From assembly GCA_037013495.1 (NCBI GenBank), contig JAZDXN010000029.1:5654501-5718500 (forward strand): DNA of 64,000 nucleotides, written 5' to 3'. Under the pieces are notes generated by a model. It saw only the letters and a program-made list of their open reading frames with translations. It searched no databases and was not told where the DNA came from. The DNA comes from Hippophae tibetana. Taxonomy: Eukaryota > Streptophyta > Magnoliopsida > Rosales > Elaeagnaceae. The position numbers were made by a program, and so were the translations under genes. Positions 12,501-24,099 of the stretch are shown here, piece by piece (positions within the stretch are counted from its first letter, which is position 1; every line of letters begins with the position of its first letter).

Positions 12501-14676
12501 GGGTTTTTGCTTACTGGGAGTGACTCTCCTGTAAGAGCAGACTGAAAGGCAAAAAATAGACATCATATTATATAACTTGAAACGTTACTCCAAATATATA
12601 TACAAGAAGCAATATGTTAATGTATAAGAACTGAGATTGAAAAAGTAAGTCCAAATGATGCACTTAGGCTCTCTTGTTTGTACTTATGTTAAAAGTGGCT
12701 TCAACATAAAGTGATTTTAGGAAGAATCACATAAATTTTGTTCTTATCAAGAAGCATGAGATGTATTTTGTGAATCTTGAAGTACAGCGTAAGCTAAATT
12801 TTTGTTTGTTCAAAGGTGGTTTTATCCTTTTAGAAGCTCACAGAGTTTGAAAAGCATAAGAAAATATTTAAAATTTTAATGTTCATTCTTATCACAAAGG
12901 GAGATAGCATTGGGGAAGTAATTGATAACTATGAATGAACACACTTTCAATGAAGCATTCTGGTAGTATGTAGAACAATAAATTGATTATGCGATTAGAA
13001 AACAATGTCTCTTAAATAAAGTTCCCAAATACAGTTTTGCATTTAAATTTCTTTATTATAATTAATTCCAGATATTCAAATAAAAATTTGACATAAAGTG
13101 ATGATATTGTAATACCTGATCAATTTTTAAAGGATCTCCTTCGAGCAAACGAGCATCAGCAGGAATAATGTCACCTAATTTGATACTTATAATGTCTCCA
13201 GGTACCAAAACTGAAGCATCTTCTTCATTCCATTTTCCGTCCCGTAAAACCTGTTGAGATTTGAAAGAAATATTAGAAATTATTAAATTTTTTTGGTTGA
13301 AAAGAATTGGTAATTAAATTAAGGTAACTTGTAAAGAATGAATGAATTGGACTTGCCTTAGCTTTTGGAGCAAGTCTAGCCATAAGGGCTGCAGCTGCAT
13401 TTCCGGCATTATTTTCTTCTATAAAGCTTATAGTTGAATTGATAATCAGTAGTGCCATGATACCAAAGAAATCATAATAATCTGGAGGCTTATGCTGCAA
13501 TAAAAAAAAAATTTAGGTTTTGGCCCCAGTTACCATTCCCTCACGTAACGATTTGCATGATCAATCAATATATAGAAACAAAGGGTTATAGAGGAGGCTC
13601 TCTAATAGAATTGATTTATTATTATTATCTTTAATTTTCATTTTGTTAAACGGCATGGACTCATGGTGCATGAGACTTGGGATACATTACTTGCAAGCAC
13701 TTTTATATGCATAAACACTTTTGTATGCCTTTGGCAGTAAAGTAAAAATTCTTTTCAATGTACGTATGTCAAGTTTTACAACACCAGAAGTAATTTTTTT
13801 AAAAGTTAGACACATTACTTTTGAAAAGGCTATTTTTCAAACCATTTCTATTAAAAACACTTTGCAGCCAAATGGATTCTACCTCTCTAGACTATAAATA
13901 CGATTATTTCTATTGTAATTGGAGATTTTGATGCATTTGTGAGTACGAATATGATTTCAGAACATGGTTATTCACTAATATATTCTAAAAAATCTCATCT
14001 ATTTCTATCTTCTAAATTATTAGGTGAAGTACATTGAACTTACATTCCCATGTGCAAGTGCAATTGCCATTAAAGCTGCAGCTTCCATAACCCATGACAA
14101 AGGATTCCACATAAATCCTAGAAACTTCATTATTTTATTTTCCTGCAAGTTATACAACAAAGTTAATTTCAAGGAACATTAAGATTCAGGGTATCATAAA
14201 AAGCATAATTTTTTAGACCTCATCAGATCAATACGAAAAATAAAAATTAAAAAAAAAAAGGTTCTGAAGGACCATCTTTTCTTCTAACTTGTTGTGACCA
14301 AACATCTGCAACCGCTTTTCAACATCTTCAGAACTAAGACCATCTGTTGTACATTTTAAGTGCTCCAAAACTTCATCAATTGGGACATTTTCCTGTCATA
14401 CACAACCAAATTCTTCAACATCAGACACATGAAATCTTTTAAACTTACATCAGATGTTTTAACCCTTTATAAACTCATATATGTCATGACAGGACTTATA
14501 CATACACCATTAAAATCCCATAAGGAACATATGTCATTACACTATGAGTTTAAAACTGATGTAAAATCTAACAATTATTAGTAAGACTTATTATGATTCA
14601 TGACAAAATCTAGTAGTTTAAAAGTGTGTACCAGATCAATGGCTTCCTTGTTAATAGCTTCAAGTGACTCATCCAT
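6582..14676 (-). CDS. AHA: Plasma-membrane H+-ATPase (P3A-type proton pump), AHA7-like, 21 coding exons
   Basis: Pumps protons out of the cell with ATP, energising the plasma membrane. Exons on the minus strand: 14676-14632, 14392-14273, 14142-14044, 13494-13357, 13250-13116, 12541-12362, 12256-12050, 11792-11673, 10928-10809, 10589-10467, 10383-10279, 10187-10043, 9276-9112, 9017-8779, 8516-8484, 8383-8302, 8199-8039, 7865-7653, 7459-7277, 7192-7020, 6675-6582. They sum to 2,880 nt, 959 residues, with all phases closing. Motifs: M2 Asn107, TGES at 183-186, phosphorylated Asp330 in CSDKTGT, MITGDQ near 509, TGDGVND at 587-593, M5 Arg656, M6 Asp685 in ILND. These positions run one ahead of Arabidopsis AHA2 numbering. 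The C-terminus ends HYTV with the penultimate Thr of the 14-3-3 site. The loop [18 protein letters not shown] before [10 protein letters not shown] resembles AHA7, so that subfamily is likely but not proven. Intron 4 uses a GC donor. No disabling change was seen. Confidence 0.96.
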
Positions 14677-15450
14677 GGAAACTATCCTTTAATAGCTAGC
14701 TCCAAGCCGATATAACAAAGGTATACAAGCTGTGCATATTAAGAAAGTTTGTTACCAAACACATTCTTGATACATAAAATGAATGGAAGGATGATACATA
14801 AACAACTAGGGACAACAATTTCTACCATGTGAGAATAGAATGTCACGAATAATAAAAAATCACAAAAAAGTGTTATGTAATAATAATGCACATTTAAAAG
14901 TCATTGTCCCTTGCTTTTATAAACGAAAGTGACACATAATTATCTAAATTTTTCAATGTATTCAAGACATTTATTTGGGTCAAGAACCATATTTTTAATA
15001 ATCCTTATTCAAACAAATCAATGAGACATGAATAAGACTAAGATATTTATTCCTACAACTAATATATATATTACACACATTAATTTTTAAATCTATAAGC
15101 CCTTTTCCAAAAGCTTGCAAAAACATATATAATAATTTTCTACACAACAAATCACATCTCTATTATTTCATTTGTAGAAAAAGGAAAGTTCAATACGGTA
15201 ATAGATTCAAATAAAGAACGGGACATGCTTACCAAAAAAACACAATTATTTTGAGAGCTGTTGGGCTGCTCAAAGTTGCTCAAATGATGAAAGGAGGAAA
15301 AAAAGAGTTTTCTTGTATTGAGAAATAGAGGATTGATAGGTAAAGTACCAAGTAGAGAAGCAGATATATAGTGTTGAAATAATCACAAAAGAAAAAACAA
15401 CTCTTAATGAATATTAAGAGCCAGAAAGAAGAGAATATTTTTATATAAAT
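14677..15450 (-). promoter_or_regulatory. Putative promoter, 5' UTR and 5' UTR intron of the H+-ATPase gene
   Basis: On the minus strand, CACTATATATCTG (15,361-15,373) is a good TATA box for a start near 15,340. A UTR exon would end at 15,233 (TTTTTTTG followed by GTAAGC). The intron would then run to an acceptor shortly before the ATG at 14,676. A 5' UTR intron is known in Arabidopsis AHA genes. Start and acceptor are inferred and need transcript data. Confidence 0.4.
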
Positions 15451-16243
15451 GTGTGTTGTTAAACAAAATGCTCTGACATCATATATATAACCTTTCCAAT
15501 TGAAAACAGCTCTACATTGTACAAATCATCAAAGGTATCATACAAGCACAAAACAAACAACTAAGAACAAAGCCTTGCTTGTGAAACACCGCCGCCAGTT
15601 TCAATACAGCACATAGCGTATTGTTGTCAAACATATTGAAAATTACGTCTAAACAATGATAGGTTGTAAAACTTATATGACTATTCTCTTGGTCTCTTTA
15701 GAAATTCTACTTTGATCTTGACGTGTGTTTTGATTTTGTGCAAAACTGTACCCACATATGTTATTTGATGAAATGCTGCACTTTGTCTTATTTAAGTAGA
15801 CTTTTTTTTTTAATAAATAATGGTTACACAATAACATACCCACACATATATAATAACCGAGTTTATTTATTCCCTTCAATTTTAATATAATTCAATTATT
15901 CATGTAATTTTAATTTTATGTTGGTGAAGCCCTATTGTTACATTCTCAAATTAACCATGTAAAATTGAAACCATATATACATTTAAATATCATTTGCAAA
16001 TTTAACAATGTTATGTACCGGTCTCGGTCTAGTCGAATAATAAATACCTTAAATATGGACGCCAAAGCAAAATTATTGTCTAAGTATTATAATGTAGTTT
16101 AGGATTGATATAAGTGTTATTTACGGCTAAGAATAAAATAGAAAATTAATAATGAAAAGGCACATTTTAAACAAAAAATATTAATTTATCATTATTACCC
16201 TTTTATTGGTCACTAAATCCTAAACCTTAAATCAATTAGACTC
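15451..16243. other. Intergenic, no gene recognised
   Basis: AT-rich sequence between the H+-ATPase promoter and a Tat-type LTR. The open frame at 15,673-15,879 has no recognisable domain. Confidence 0.4.
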
Positions 16244-16937
16244 TGATATTAGAGAGAAGTTAAGACAATTGTTGAATGTATGGATCTTCATGAGGGGTCC
16301 ATCTATTCATAAAATATTTATAGATACATGTGTCAGTTATATAATGTGTACATATATTTACATGTCAAAGGGGCATAATTGGCCTAAAGTGCAACATGTT
16401 AAGGGTTTAGGTTGAGTTTAGCTCGTGTTGTCATTGAGCTCGTGTTGTCCTGAAGATCGGGGTTGTGATCGAACTCGGTCTATTATTGAGTTCGAGCTTC
16501 CACAAAGCGCGGGTTGTCCTATGGGTAGGACATCTGGGGTGCTTTATCTTCCATCTCGGGCTGATGACTTGGCTTGGGCAGTTTGCAAAGGTTGGGCTTC
16601 GAGCTGGTCCGTATGTCCAAACATCAAGTCTCTCTACTCTTTCAACTCGAGCTTCTGTCTAATGTGGAAAAGTAAATACCGAGTATAGGATATCCGTTCA
16701 GCTCCTATAATAAATGTGTGTCAGTTGATTGGAGAGAGAAACTAAGTGTCTCTATATAAAGAGATGCTTGGGCTGAGACTTATCATTGTTACCTACAAAA
16801 TTGAGAAACAGTGAGGAAAAATGCTCTTTCATTCCACCTCGAGCTTATCAAAATTTTAATTCAATGGTAAGAGTTCAGCTCGGGCTATAATTTTCTCTCT
16901 TCAAGTTTTTTAGAATTCAAGCGTCGAGAACCTAACA
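16244..16937 (-). repeat. LTR of a Tat-type gypsy element, copy A
   Basis: Starts TGATATTAGAG and ends CCTAACA. It is followed at 16,938 by a pyrimidine-rich stretch (ATTTTCTACTTTTTTTCAGG) that is a polypurine tract read on the opposite strand, so the element lies on the minus strand with its 3' LTR here. The arrangement and the next roughly 100 bp match copy B at 39,286-39,745 (TTTCTACTTTCTTTTTAGG). Two overlapping open frames at 16,425-16,688 lie within the LTR and are not genes. Confidence 0.5.
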
Positions 16938-18780
16938 ATTTTCTACTTTTTTTCAGGTCCATTTTTAAAGGAACATTTTATTTTATTTTCAACTCGTCCC
17001 TAGGTAATATCTTATTCTCGTACCTTACCACCTACTATTGTTTTTGTCTTTATGTTTTGTATCTTTTCACGGAATGCAAAGAGAAGAGACCTCAGCTTAT
17101 GACTCAAGCTCGTGGAAGAGCCCCTAATATTCTAACATTAGTGACAACTCGGGGTCTTCTAGCTCGGGCTTTTCTCGTGAGGTAAGTTGGTCTTTGCCTC
17201 AGTCGTCTACCTCTACCCCTCACCCCTAGACCATTCCTACTATAAGATTGAGTGTTCTTCAGACTCAAATCTCAATGGGTAGGTCATAGAGATGGCTTTA
17301 GAGATTGGTTGGTTATACCTAAGACTTGTGGGTTGCTTCCCTAAGATGAAGAGAGATTAAGAAGAACCTACAACATCCCCCTCAGTTCAAATAATGATTC
17401 CTCCTGAGGGTGCTTGTGATAGTGATGAACCTTCATCTGGGTGGACTATTTTTCATGAGAAAGCTTTATAGTTGGGGATAAGGTTCCCCCTATATCCTCT
17501 TATTAGAAGGTTCTTGGTTAGGATGTAGCTTGCATTGGGGAAATTGATGCCTAATGGGTGGAGATATTTGCTCTGCCTAATACTGATCTGTCAAAAACTA
17601 AAGGTCGATTTAGAAATAACCGAGTTTAATTAGGCATATGTCATAAAACAGAACCCCACAAATTCGAGGAGGGTCTATAAATCGGTGAAGTAGGATCGAG
17701 GGGTGAACATGTCCCTCTTTGAAAAATGAGAAAAATTGGAAAAAGTATTTTTTTTCTACGTTTCAGGTCGCTACGAGTCTCCCACTAATGACACGAGGTT
17801 AATAAAGAGCATCTGAAATGACACTAAGGTCGTGATAAGAAATATGGCTTCTCTGATCACGACCTTGAGTCTTGATGCAAAGCAAAGGTTGGTTGATATC
17901 CAAAACTATCTTCCTGAGAAGATCAACTTGAGGACCTTATTGAACACCCCGCTCTTTGTGGCGTGCAGGTTGATGTGGCAAGGTGCTGTGGAGCCCCCCT
18001 TAGAGTGAATCGTAAACCTCAGGCTCCTTCTAAATGTAGAACTCTTACTAAAAACTTTGGGGGTCGGTTCGAGGCGGTGCTTGATGATGGTGACCTAGCC
18101 TCACATTTTGTTCTTGCCTCCTCATATATACTTTACCCTTTTTTTAACCCGAGATGATTAACATGGTATCCTCTCGCTCTTAATCTGTAGATCACATGGA
18201 TTTGACCGTTGCTCAGTTTTTTGCTCATATGAAGAGCAAGGTTACGCCTGGAGGGACAAGTTCTCCCACAAATGCACCCCCTGCTCTTGGGGGGACTTAT
18301 CGGTGGGTAAAAAATAGGGCAATTCCTCTCATGAAGGTTACCTCTCTTTTCTTAATAATAAGAAGAAAGAGGTTGTGGTTGATGAGCCTACCCTTAGCCC
18401 TGAGCCTCTGAATGTTTGCATTCCCCTATCACCCTTGCGGGGGTAGTATGTGACTCCAACTCCTTGCTTGGGTTCTAAAGAATCTGGCAATCCTTTAAGG
18501 GATTTGAAGAAAGGGAAGGTTGTCCATAAGGACCTTACTACTGATGTTGAAAGATCGTCATGAATCGAGGTTTGGCACCGGAGTACCTCGATTGTTATAT
18601 AAGCCACTTTTCTATCGATACATGTAAGAAGAAGCTTGAGGCTATTTGTTAGGGGCAGATTCTGGTGAGGTCATCCGTCGTCAGATGTGTCAAGTGCGTT
18701 GTACTTCGATTTTGTTTGTGATATTTAATGCAAGTATGAGCTTGAGATTGATTTGTTTAACCTCGTGTCTATGTTGTAGT
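16938..18780 (+). pseudogene. Decayed antisense ORF of Tat-type gypsy element, copy A
   Basis: Broken reading frame on the plus strand, opposite to the inferred element direction. It includes [11 protein letters not shown] (about 17,545-17,580), a hallmark of the plant retrotransposon-associated protein that often carries that string. The following sequence (to about 17,790, then 17,963-18,157 and 18,196-18,411) is scattered over several frames with many stops. No integrase or reverse transcriptase follows, so the copy is truncated. Copy B at 40,300-41,680 carries the related LMPNGW string and lies antisense to an integrase, which is why I assign it to a Tat element. Confidence 0.45.
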
Positions 18781-19320
18781 TGATGCTAAACCTAAGGTAT
18801 TTAAGGGCTAGGTCCCAAGTTCGAGGTTGGGGAAAGGCGAAAGAAATGCATAACCTTTCCTATCTCCTGTGTATATCAACCAGGTGAAACCATAATACAT
18901 AGGATGAGAGACCTACGCATATATCCTTAAATTTGAGAACCCAGGTTCAAACATCAAAAGGCACCCTTTTTACCAGCATCTTATGTTGGGTTTAGATAAT
19001 ATCCCCATGGGTCCTCTAGGATTTACGGAACCATGGTTTGTTCCTACCTAGTTTGTTGAGTTTCCTTCGCCTTCCCACCTTCGAACATGTGACTTGAACC
19101 CTTTTAGCCACAGATTCATAAAAGCTGATACCAATTCGCTTTCTATTAAGGTCTTAAATGATTAGGACCGGATTCGAGAGTTAGGGAGAGCGAAAGAAAT
19201 GCATTACCTTTCTTGAGGTTGGTCTCTTGTGTATATCAATCAGGTGGAATCATAATATTTCGGACGGAAGACTTAGACATATATTTTTAAATGTGCGAAC
19301 CCAAGTTCAAACATATATAT
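18781..19320. mobile_element. Cluster of three SINE-like units
   Basis: Three related units: plus strand from about 18,781, minus strand from about 19,145 down to 18,975, and plus strand from about 19,145. They share a line of the form GTTCGAGGTTGGGG / GGCGAAAGAAATGC. The minus unit shows tRNA-like promoter spacing: GAATTGGTATCAGC (box A-like, near 19,135) and GGTTCAAGTCAC (box B-like, near 19,095). The two plus units repeat for about 140 bp with roughly 75 to 80 percent identity by eye. Ends are not resolved. Confidence 0.4.
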
Positions 19321-20880
19321 TTGTTTTTATTTTTTTAAATTGTAACTTTTAATTATTAATATGTTATTTTTATTTTTTTAATGTTAGATATAAATACTCA
19401 AATCATTTATTCTATTTATTTCTATTACGATGGATATATGCAATAATTAAATGGAGATACCACTGACATCTATATATGCATCACTCGTAGCCCAAAAAAT
19501 AAATCATTTTTTCATTAAGAAAAATATAACAAGCATTTTTTATTGTTTCATTTTCGTTGTTAATCACTAGAAACTGAAGCTTCAGCTGTATATATAATTG
19601 TGTACTTGTTTGCTGTTTTCTCATTTGTCTTTTTCCTATTCTTACCTATATAAACTATATACTTTTTTGGGTCTGGAATAAATACATTATAAACTATATA
19701 CTATATATATTCATCAGCCGGTTGATACCTAATTCATTGGAGAACCTATTAATTTATTCTTGGGATTTCTTTCTTTTATTTAAAAGATTTTTTTTTTTGA
19801 TAAATTGGTGAGATTCAGCTTTTTATAATTTGAAAGGACATAAGATCTTGGTGGTCACTCACAATGGTCAAGGGTGATCCAAAGACTTCAACAATAAACG
19901 ATAATAAAGATAAATTTAACTTGGTTTGGAAATATATCTCCATGAGTTAACAATGATAAATAGCGTTTCAACTTCAGAAATTCTTCTTCCCATGGAGCGT
20001 GGAACCTTTTAACCGCCTTATAGGGCATATTTGCGATTCACGTACAACAAAAAACACCTTTTTTTTTCACAAGTGATGTTGAGCCAATAAATAATTAGAA
20101 ATCACAGGTCCAATTTGGGTAAAATTTACACTTTCACAATGTAGTATTGAATATGTAGAATTTTTAATTGCTCACGTATAAAGAGGAAAATAAGATAGGT
20201 TACATGGGTAGTAAAATTTCCACACAAACATGTCCTAATTGTGTGAAAGTGAATATTGAGGAAAACAAATAGTGAATAATAATTGATTGAAAATATTGTA
20301 AAATAAAAACAAATCAAAATCTATATTTTGTGAATTTTCCCTAAAATAATGATCAATATTTAACAAGATCAAATATGACAAATAATATTTAGACCTTCAA
20401 GGTATTTGAAAAAAAAAATTCATAATCAACAATGCCAACCATCATGCAACTACTACCCTAGCAAAAATGAAGGAAAAAAATGCTGACTACTAAATATGTA
20501 CACCATCAAGGCATCAAGGTTGTACGGCAAAACGGTTTGGTAAATCTGGTTTTATATTGTTGTAATTTTGAAAAATCAGTAGTTGTGATTAGATTATGAA
20601 TTATTAAAATAATTTGTAGTGCTTAGATAACCGACTATAGAGATTTTGTAGGGAGTGTAAATAGGGAAAAAGATGTTGATTTAATCTCATAATTATTATA
20701 AAATATGTATTTTAACTCTTTAATTATTGCATGAATCGATTAGCTCCCATACTTTAATAAAAATAATTAAATTGATATAATTAATATAAATCATCAAAAT
20801 GAGATGTTATACATAACAAAACATACATTTGTTAAGGACATGCTTAATTAACTGATTAATTAAAGTTAATTTAGTAATTT
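19321..20880. other. AT-rich intergenic region, no gene recognised
   Basis: No coding signal that I recognise. Open frames (for example 20,126-20,317) are short and lack domains. Confidence 0.4.
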
Positions 20881-20891
20881 CAAATTACAAC

Positions 20892-21015
20892 ATATAAAAA
20901 AAAATTGAAAATATTTATACGTAACAAAAACTACTATTATAAATATGGGTATTAAATTCGGTTTTTAACCGACTTTAAATGAAATGACTTAAAATTTAAA
21001 GTCGATCACGCGATA
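20892..21015 (+). repeat. Tandem extra copy of the CACTA left end plus flank
   Basis: About 118 bp here (from AAAATTGAAAATATTTATACG to TCGATCACGCGAT) is repeated immediately downstream (from 21,016) with a few substitutions. The unit holds flanking host sequence, the AAC target duplication and the first 80 bp or so of the CACTA element, so the duplication happened after insertion. Confidence 0.6.
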
Positions 21016-21048
21016 AAAAAATTAAAAATATTTATATGTATCAAAAAC

Positions 21049-22064
21049 CACTATTACAAAAATGGGTATTAAAGTTGATTTTTAACCGACTTTAAATAAA
21101 ATGACTTAAAATTTAAAGTCGATTCACGCGATGAACTAACTTTAAATTTTTATTTTATTTTTTTTTTACAAAATTTACTCATTTTCTATTATATTCAAAT
21201 TAAAACCTGTATTCGGTCACTAAATAATAGCAGGAAAAAAAATCATTTTAACAAATAGTTTAAATAATAAAATAATTGAAAAATAAAATATTAATTAATA
21301 GTAGAAAAATTACCATGATATTGTTCTATGTTATTCAAGATCATCATATTATTCTCCTGATGTTATAATACAAACTTACATATATAATACAAAAATTTAT
21401 ACACAAATAATAACACATAATAACAAAAAAATATGAATAATAAGTGCATAGAATTAATAGAAATACTTACAAGCGTAAATGAAGTGACAAAATGAAGAAA
21501 AAAAAGAAAAAAATGATGTTTTGTAAGTGAGAATTGGGTATAAATTTTTTGAGTATTTTGCTCAAAAAAATAGGGGATCTAAAATATTAGTTAGAGAAAA
21601 AAACCCCACTAACCAGCGTTGGAATTGGTTGTCGTAGGTGTCCAGAAAATGAGAAAGAGTGGAGGAGGTTTTGGGTCGCTGAGAGTTATGCAACACTTGG
21701 AAAAGTTTCTGTCTGGGGAAGAAAAAAAAGAAAAGAATTTATCCACGTGTATAGCGTCGGTTCTACGTGTCAATCGACCTTATCCACGTGTGTAGCGTCG
21801 GTTCCAGGTGTCAACTGACGCTACGCTACGTGGATAGCATCAGTTCCACATGTCAACCGACGCTACGATACGTGGATAGCATCGGTTCCACGTGTCAACC
21901 GACGCTACGTCCACGTGTAGCATCGGTTGGACACGTCAACCGATACTACGTCCTACGTGGATAGCATCGGTTCTACACCAAACCGACTTTAAATTCATTA
22001 TAAGTTGATTTTTTCCAAAAACCGACTTTACATATTGACTTAAATACCCCTTTTTGTAATAATG
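21049..22064. mobile_element. Non-autonomous CACTA (EnSpm) DNA transposon, 1,016 bp
   Basis: The left end reads CACTATTACAAAAATGGG; the right end in reverse complement reads CATTATTACAAAAAGGGG. Both are flanked by AAC (21,046-21,048 and 22,065-22,067), a perfect 3-bp target duplication as expected for this superfamily. Subterminal strings such as TTTTTAACCGACTTTAAA and their complements occur near both ends. No transposase is encoded; the frame at 21,767-21,964 is translated repeat. It must rely on an autonomous relative for movement. Confidence 0.85.
21740..21995. repeat. GC-richer direct and inverted repeats inside the CACTA element
   Basis: Multiple copies of a roughly 35-bp wording built from TAGCATCGGTTCCACGTG and CAACCGACGCTACG. 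Some copies are the reverse complement of others, so long stems are possible. Repeats of this kind in CACTA elements are usually transposase-binding sites. The composition differs sharply from the AT-rich surroundings. Confidence 0.6.
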
Positions 22065-22067
22065 AAC

Positions 22068-22489
22068 CTTGGAATTTCTCTTTCTCACAGTACAAACAAA
22101 AAAAACATTAATTTTAAAATGACAATATTTAATAATATTATAGCATCATTTCTCTGTTAAATGATGAAAATCTATCTAATACCCATCGAAAAGAAGATAA
22201 TAGTATCTCATATGTATTCTTCTGTTTTACTTAAATGAAAAATTACAATTAGAATTTATTTTGTTCTTTCTTATATTTTTGAAACCAATTAGGTCCTAAC
22301 TAAACATAACATAATTAAATTGTTAATTTTCAAAAATAATATGATTAATTCAACCCATCATCATGTATGAAAATTGATGATGACTTTTATTGGTTGAATT
22401 AATTTACTTTGATCTTAGTAGAATTATTAATTTTCTGATTTCATAGTAAATTTGGCCTAACATTTGATCTTTTAATATTTTTGTTGAAT
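22068..22489. other. AT-rich spacer, nothing recognised
   Basis: Sequence between the CACTA element and the end of the endogenous caulimovirid. No domain, repeat or RNA gene seen. Confidence 0.4.
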
Positions 22490-22959
22490 TCCTTTTTTGG
22501 GAGCGCCCTTGGTTTGGGAACTTATTCGTTTGTGTTGGAAATCCTTAGCTTGAGGAATTAATACATCCTTCCTCATTCCAGTTCATTAGTTAACTAAAAA
22601 AATCTAAGATAAACAAGCTTGTCACTTGCTCTTGTCTTCTTCTTGAAGTTCTTGATTGCTTTTTTGAATTTTTTCAAGAAATGATTTAATTCACATAATT
22701 AATTGTTGGATATATTTTTTCTATTATTCTTGCATGGAAAGCTTTATAAATAAATATTATATCAACTTCTTTCAAAATGTTGAATGTATTCCGTGTAAGC
22801 TTTATAAAACTTTATATCTTTTATTTGTTCCTGGGTGGCCAAGTTGTACACTCAACCATTTTGGTTGTCGAGATTTCTATATTAGTCATTTTCATCTTCA
22901 ATGACTAATGAATTTTTTGAAATGTTTTTCTGAATAGCACTAGATGTCTTATTATCTTT

Positions 22960-23590
22960 GATGTTTATAAGAGAGATGCCTCTCTAAATAGTACCGAGGG
23001 TCGTACTACTTTTCCTAAAGTTGTCAACTTGCTAGGTGTTGCTAGTTGTTGTTGTAGTGATGCAAAGTAATTTCTTACTATCTTCTCTGGAGTTATTAGT
23101 TTTAGTTCTTTGGAATTGACATAACTACCTTCAACCTCTATTCTACTGGTGAAGGCTCTATGAGTTACTCCACTAAACCCAATACGAGATTTACTTGTTT
23201 TTGCTCAGTTGTTGTAGATTCTTGATTTTGGGCTATTATAGATCACATAAATATTTTTTCTCTTCCTCTTTTCTACTTCATCAACCCAAATGATATTTTC
23301 ATTTTTATTTCAAAGGTGTTATTATCTTTTTAATTGTTAGGTTCTTCTTTTTTATCTTGAATTCTTTCTTTAGAAGTTTTAACTTTTTTAGAATGAATTT
23401 TTAATAATGATTCATATTTGGAGTTTTTGCACTCTAAGAGTTGTTTTGAACAATTAAGATCTTTTTCTTTATTGCCTATCTCCATAAAAGATTTCTCTAG
23501 GTATAAAAGCTCGAGTTGTTCTTGAACTATTTGTATCTTCTTTTCCTTTATCTTGGTCTTGATATTAAGATAATCCATTCCTATAAGCAT
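22960..23590 (-). pseudogene. Caulimovirid transactivator-like ORF with coiled coil (broken)
   Basis: The first part (23,590-23,330) is an open frame rich in Lys, Glu and Leu with heptad character, a likely coiled coil. After stops, a second part (about 23,320-22,980) contains IYVIYNSPKSRIYNN, then GFSGVTHRAFTS, which fits the RNase H1 N-terminal-like fold shared by caulimovirid transactivators. The string LQQQLATPSKLTTLGK follows before a stop. The two parts lie in different frames. The transactivator assignment is inference from the motif pattern; no catalytic function is implied. Confidence 0.55.
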
Positions 23591-23619
23591 AAAAATAGTT
23601 AGAGATGTTAATTCTCTAG

Positions 23620-23890
23620 TAAGAGTATATGCTAAACTATTCTTTCTTTCTAGGAGATGTTTGACATCAAAATTGTAGTGATTAAACTACTATTACCATC
23701 TAACTAATTTTCCTTGTTTATAATCACCTGTAAAATTAGTTTGTAAGAAATAACCAAAATTGTTTATTGGTTCTAACAATAAATTTGAAACTTATGATAT
23801 GTATTATAACTAAATATTCCTTTTCATTATTGTGATAATTTAATTTTGGATCATAAAAAGATCCTGACGTATAACAACAAATATATTTAT
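23620..23890 (-). pseudogene. Caulimovirid RNase H remnant
   Basis: Spread over frames with stops are the pieces SGSFYDPKLNYHNNEKEYL, KFIVRTNKQFWLF, GDYKQGKLVRW and FDVKHLLERKNSLAYTLTRE, which follow the order of the RNase H domain next to the reverse transcriptase in this family. It cannot encode a continuous domain. Confidence 0.7.
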
Positions 23891-24099
23891 TTTTGTAATT
23901 TACTTTTGCTTTTAATACTACTCCTTAATATTATTATGAAGAATCTGTTTGAATTATCATGTTATCATTTGGATTTGGATGATATAAAGTTGTTAAATTT
24001 TGTATTTATTCTTTTACCTTATCCATATACAAAGTATATTATTCCGTCCATTTTTAGACATGATTTTTTTTTTCAATTTTCATTTGTAAAGATTCTCGC

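Noticed and set aside
12600-13080. Possible transposon in H+-ATPase intron 5
   Set aside because: Some hAT-like words (AAAAGTGGCTTC, GAAGCTCACAG), but no ends found.
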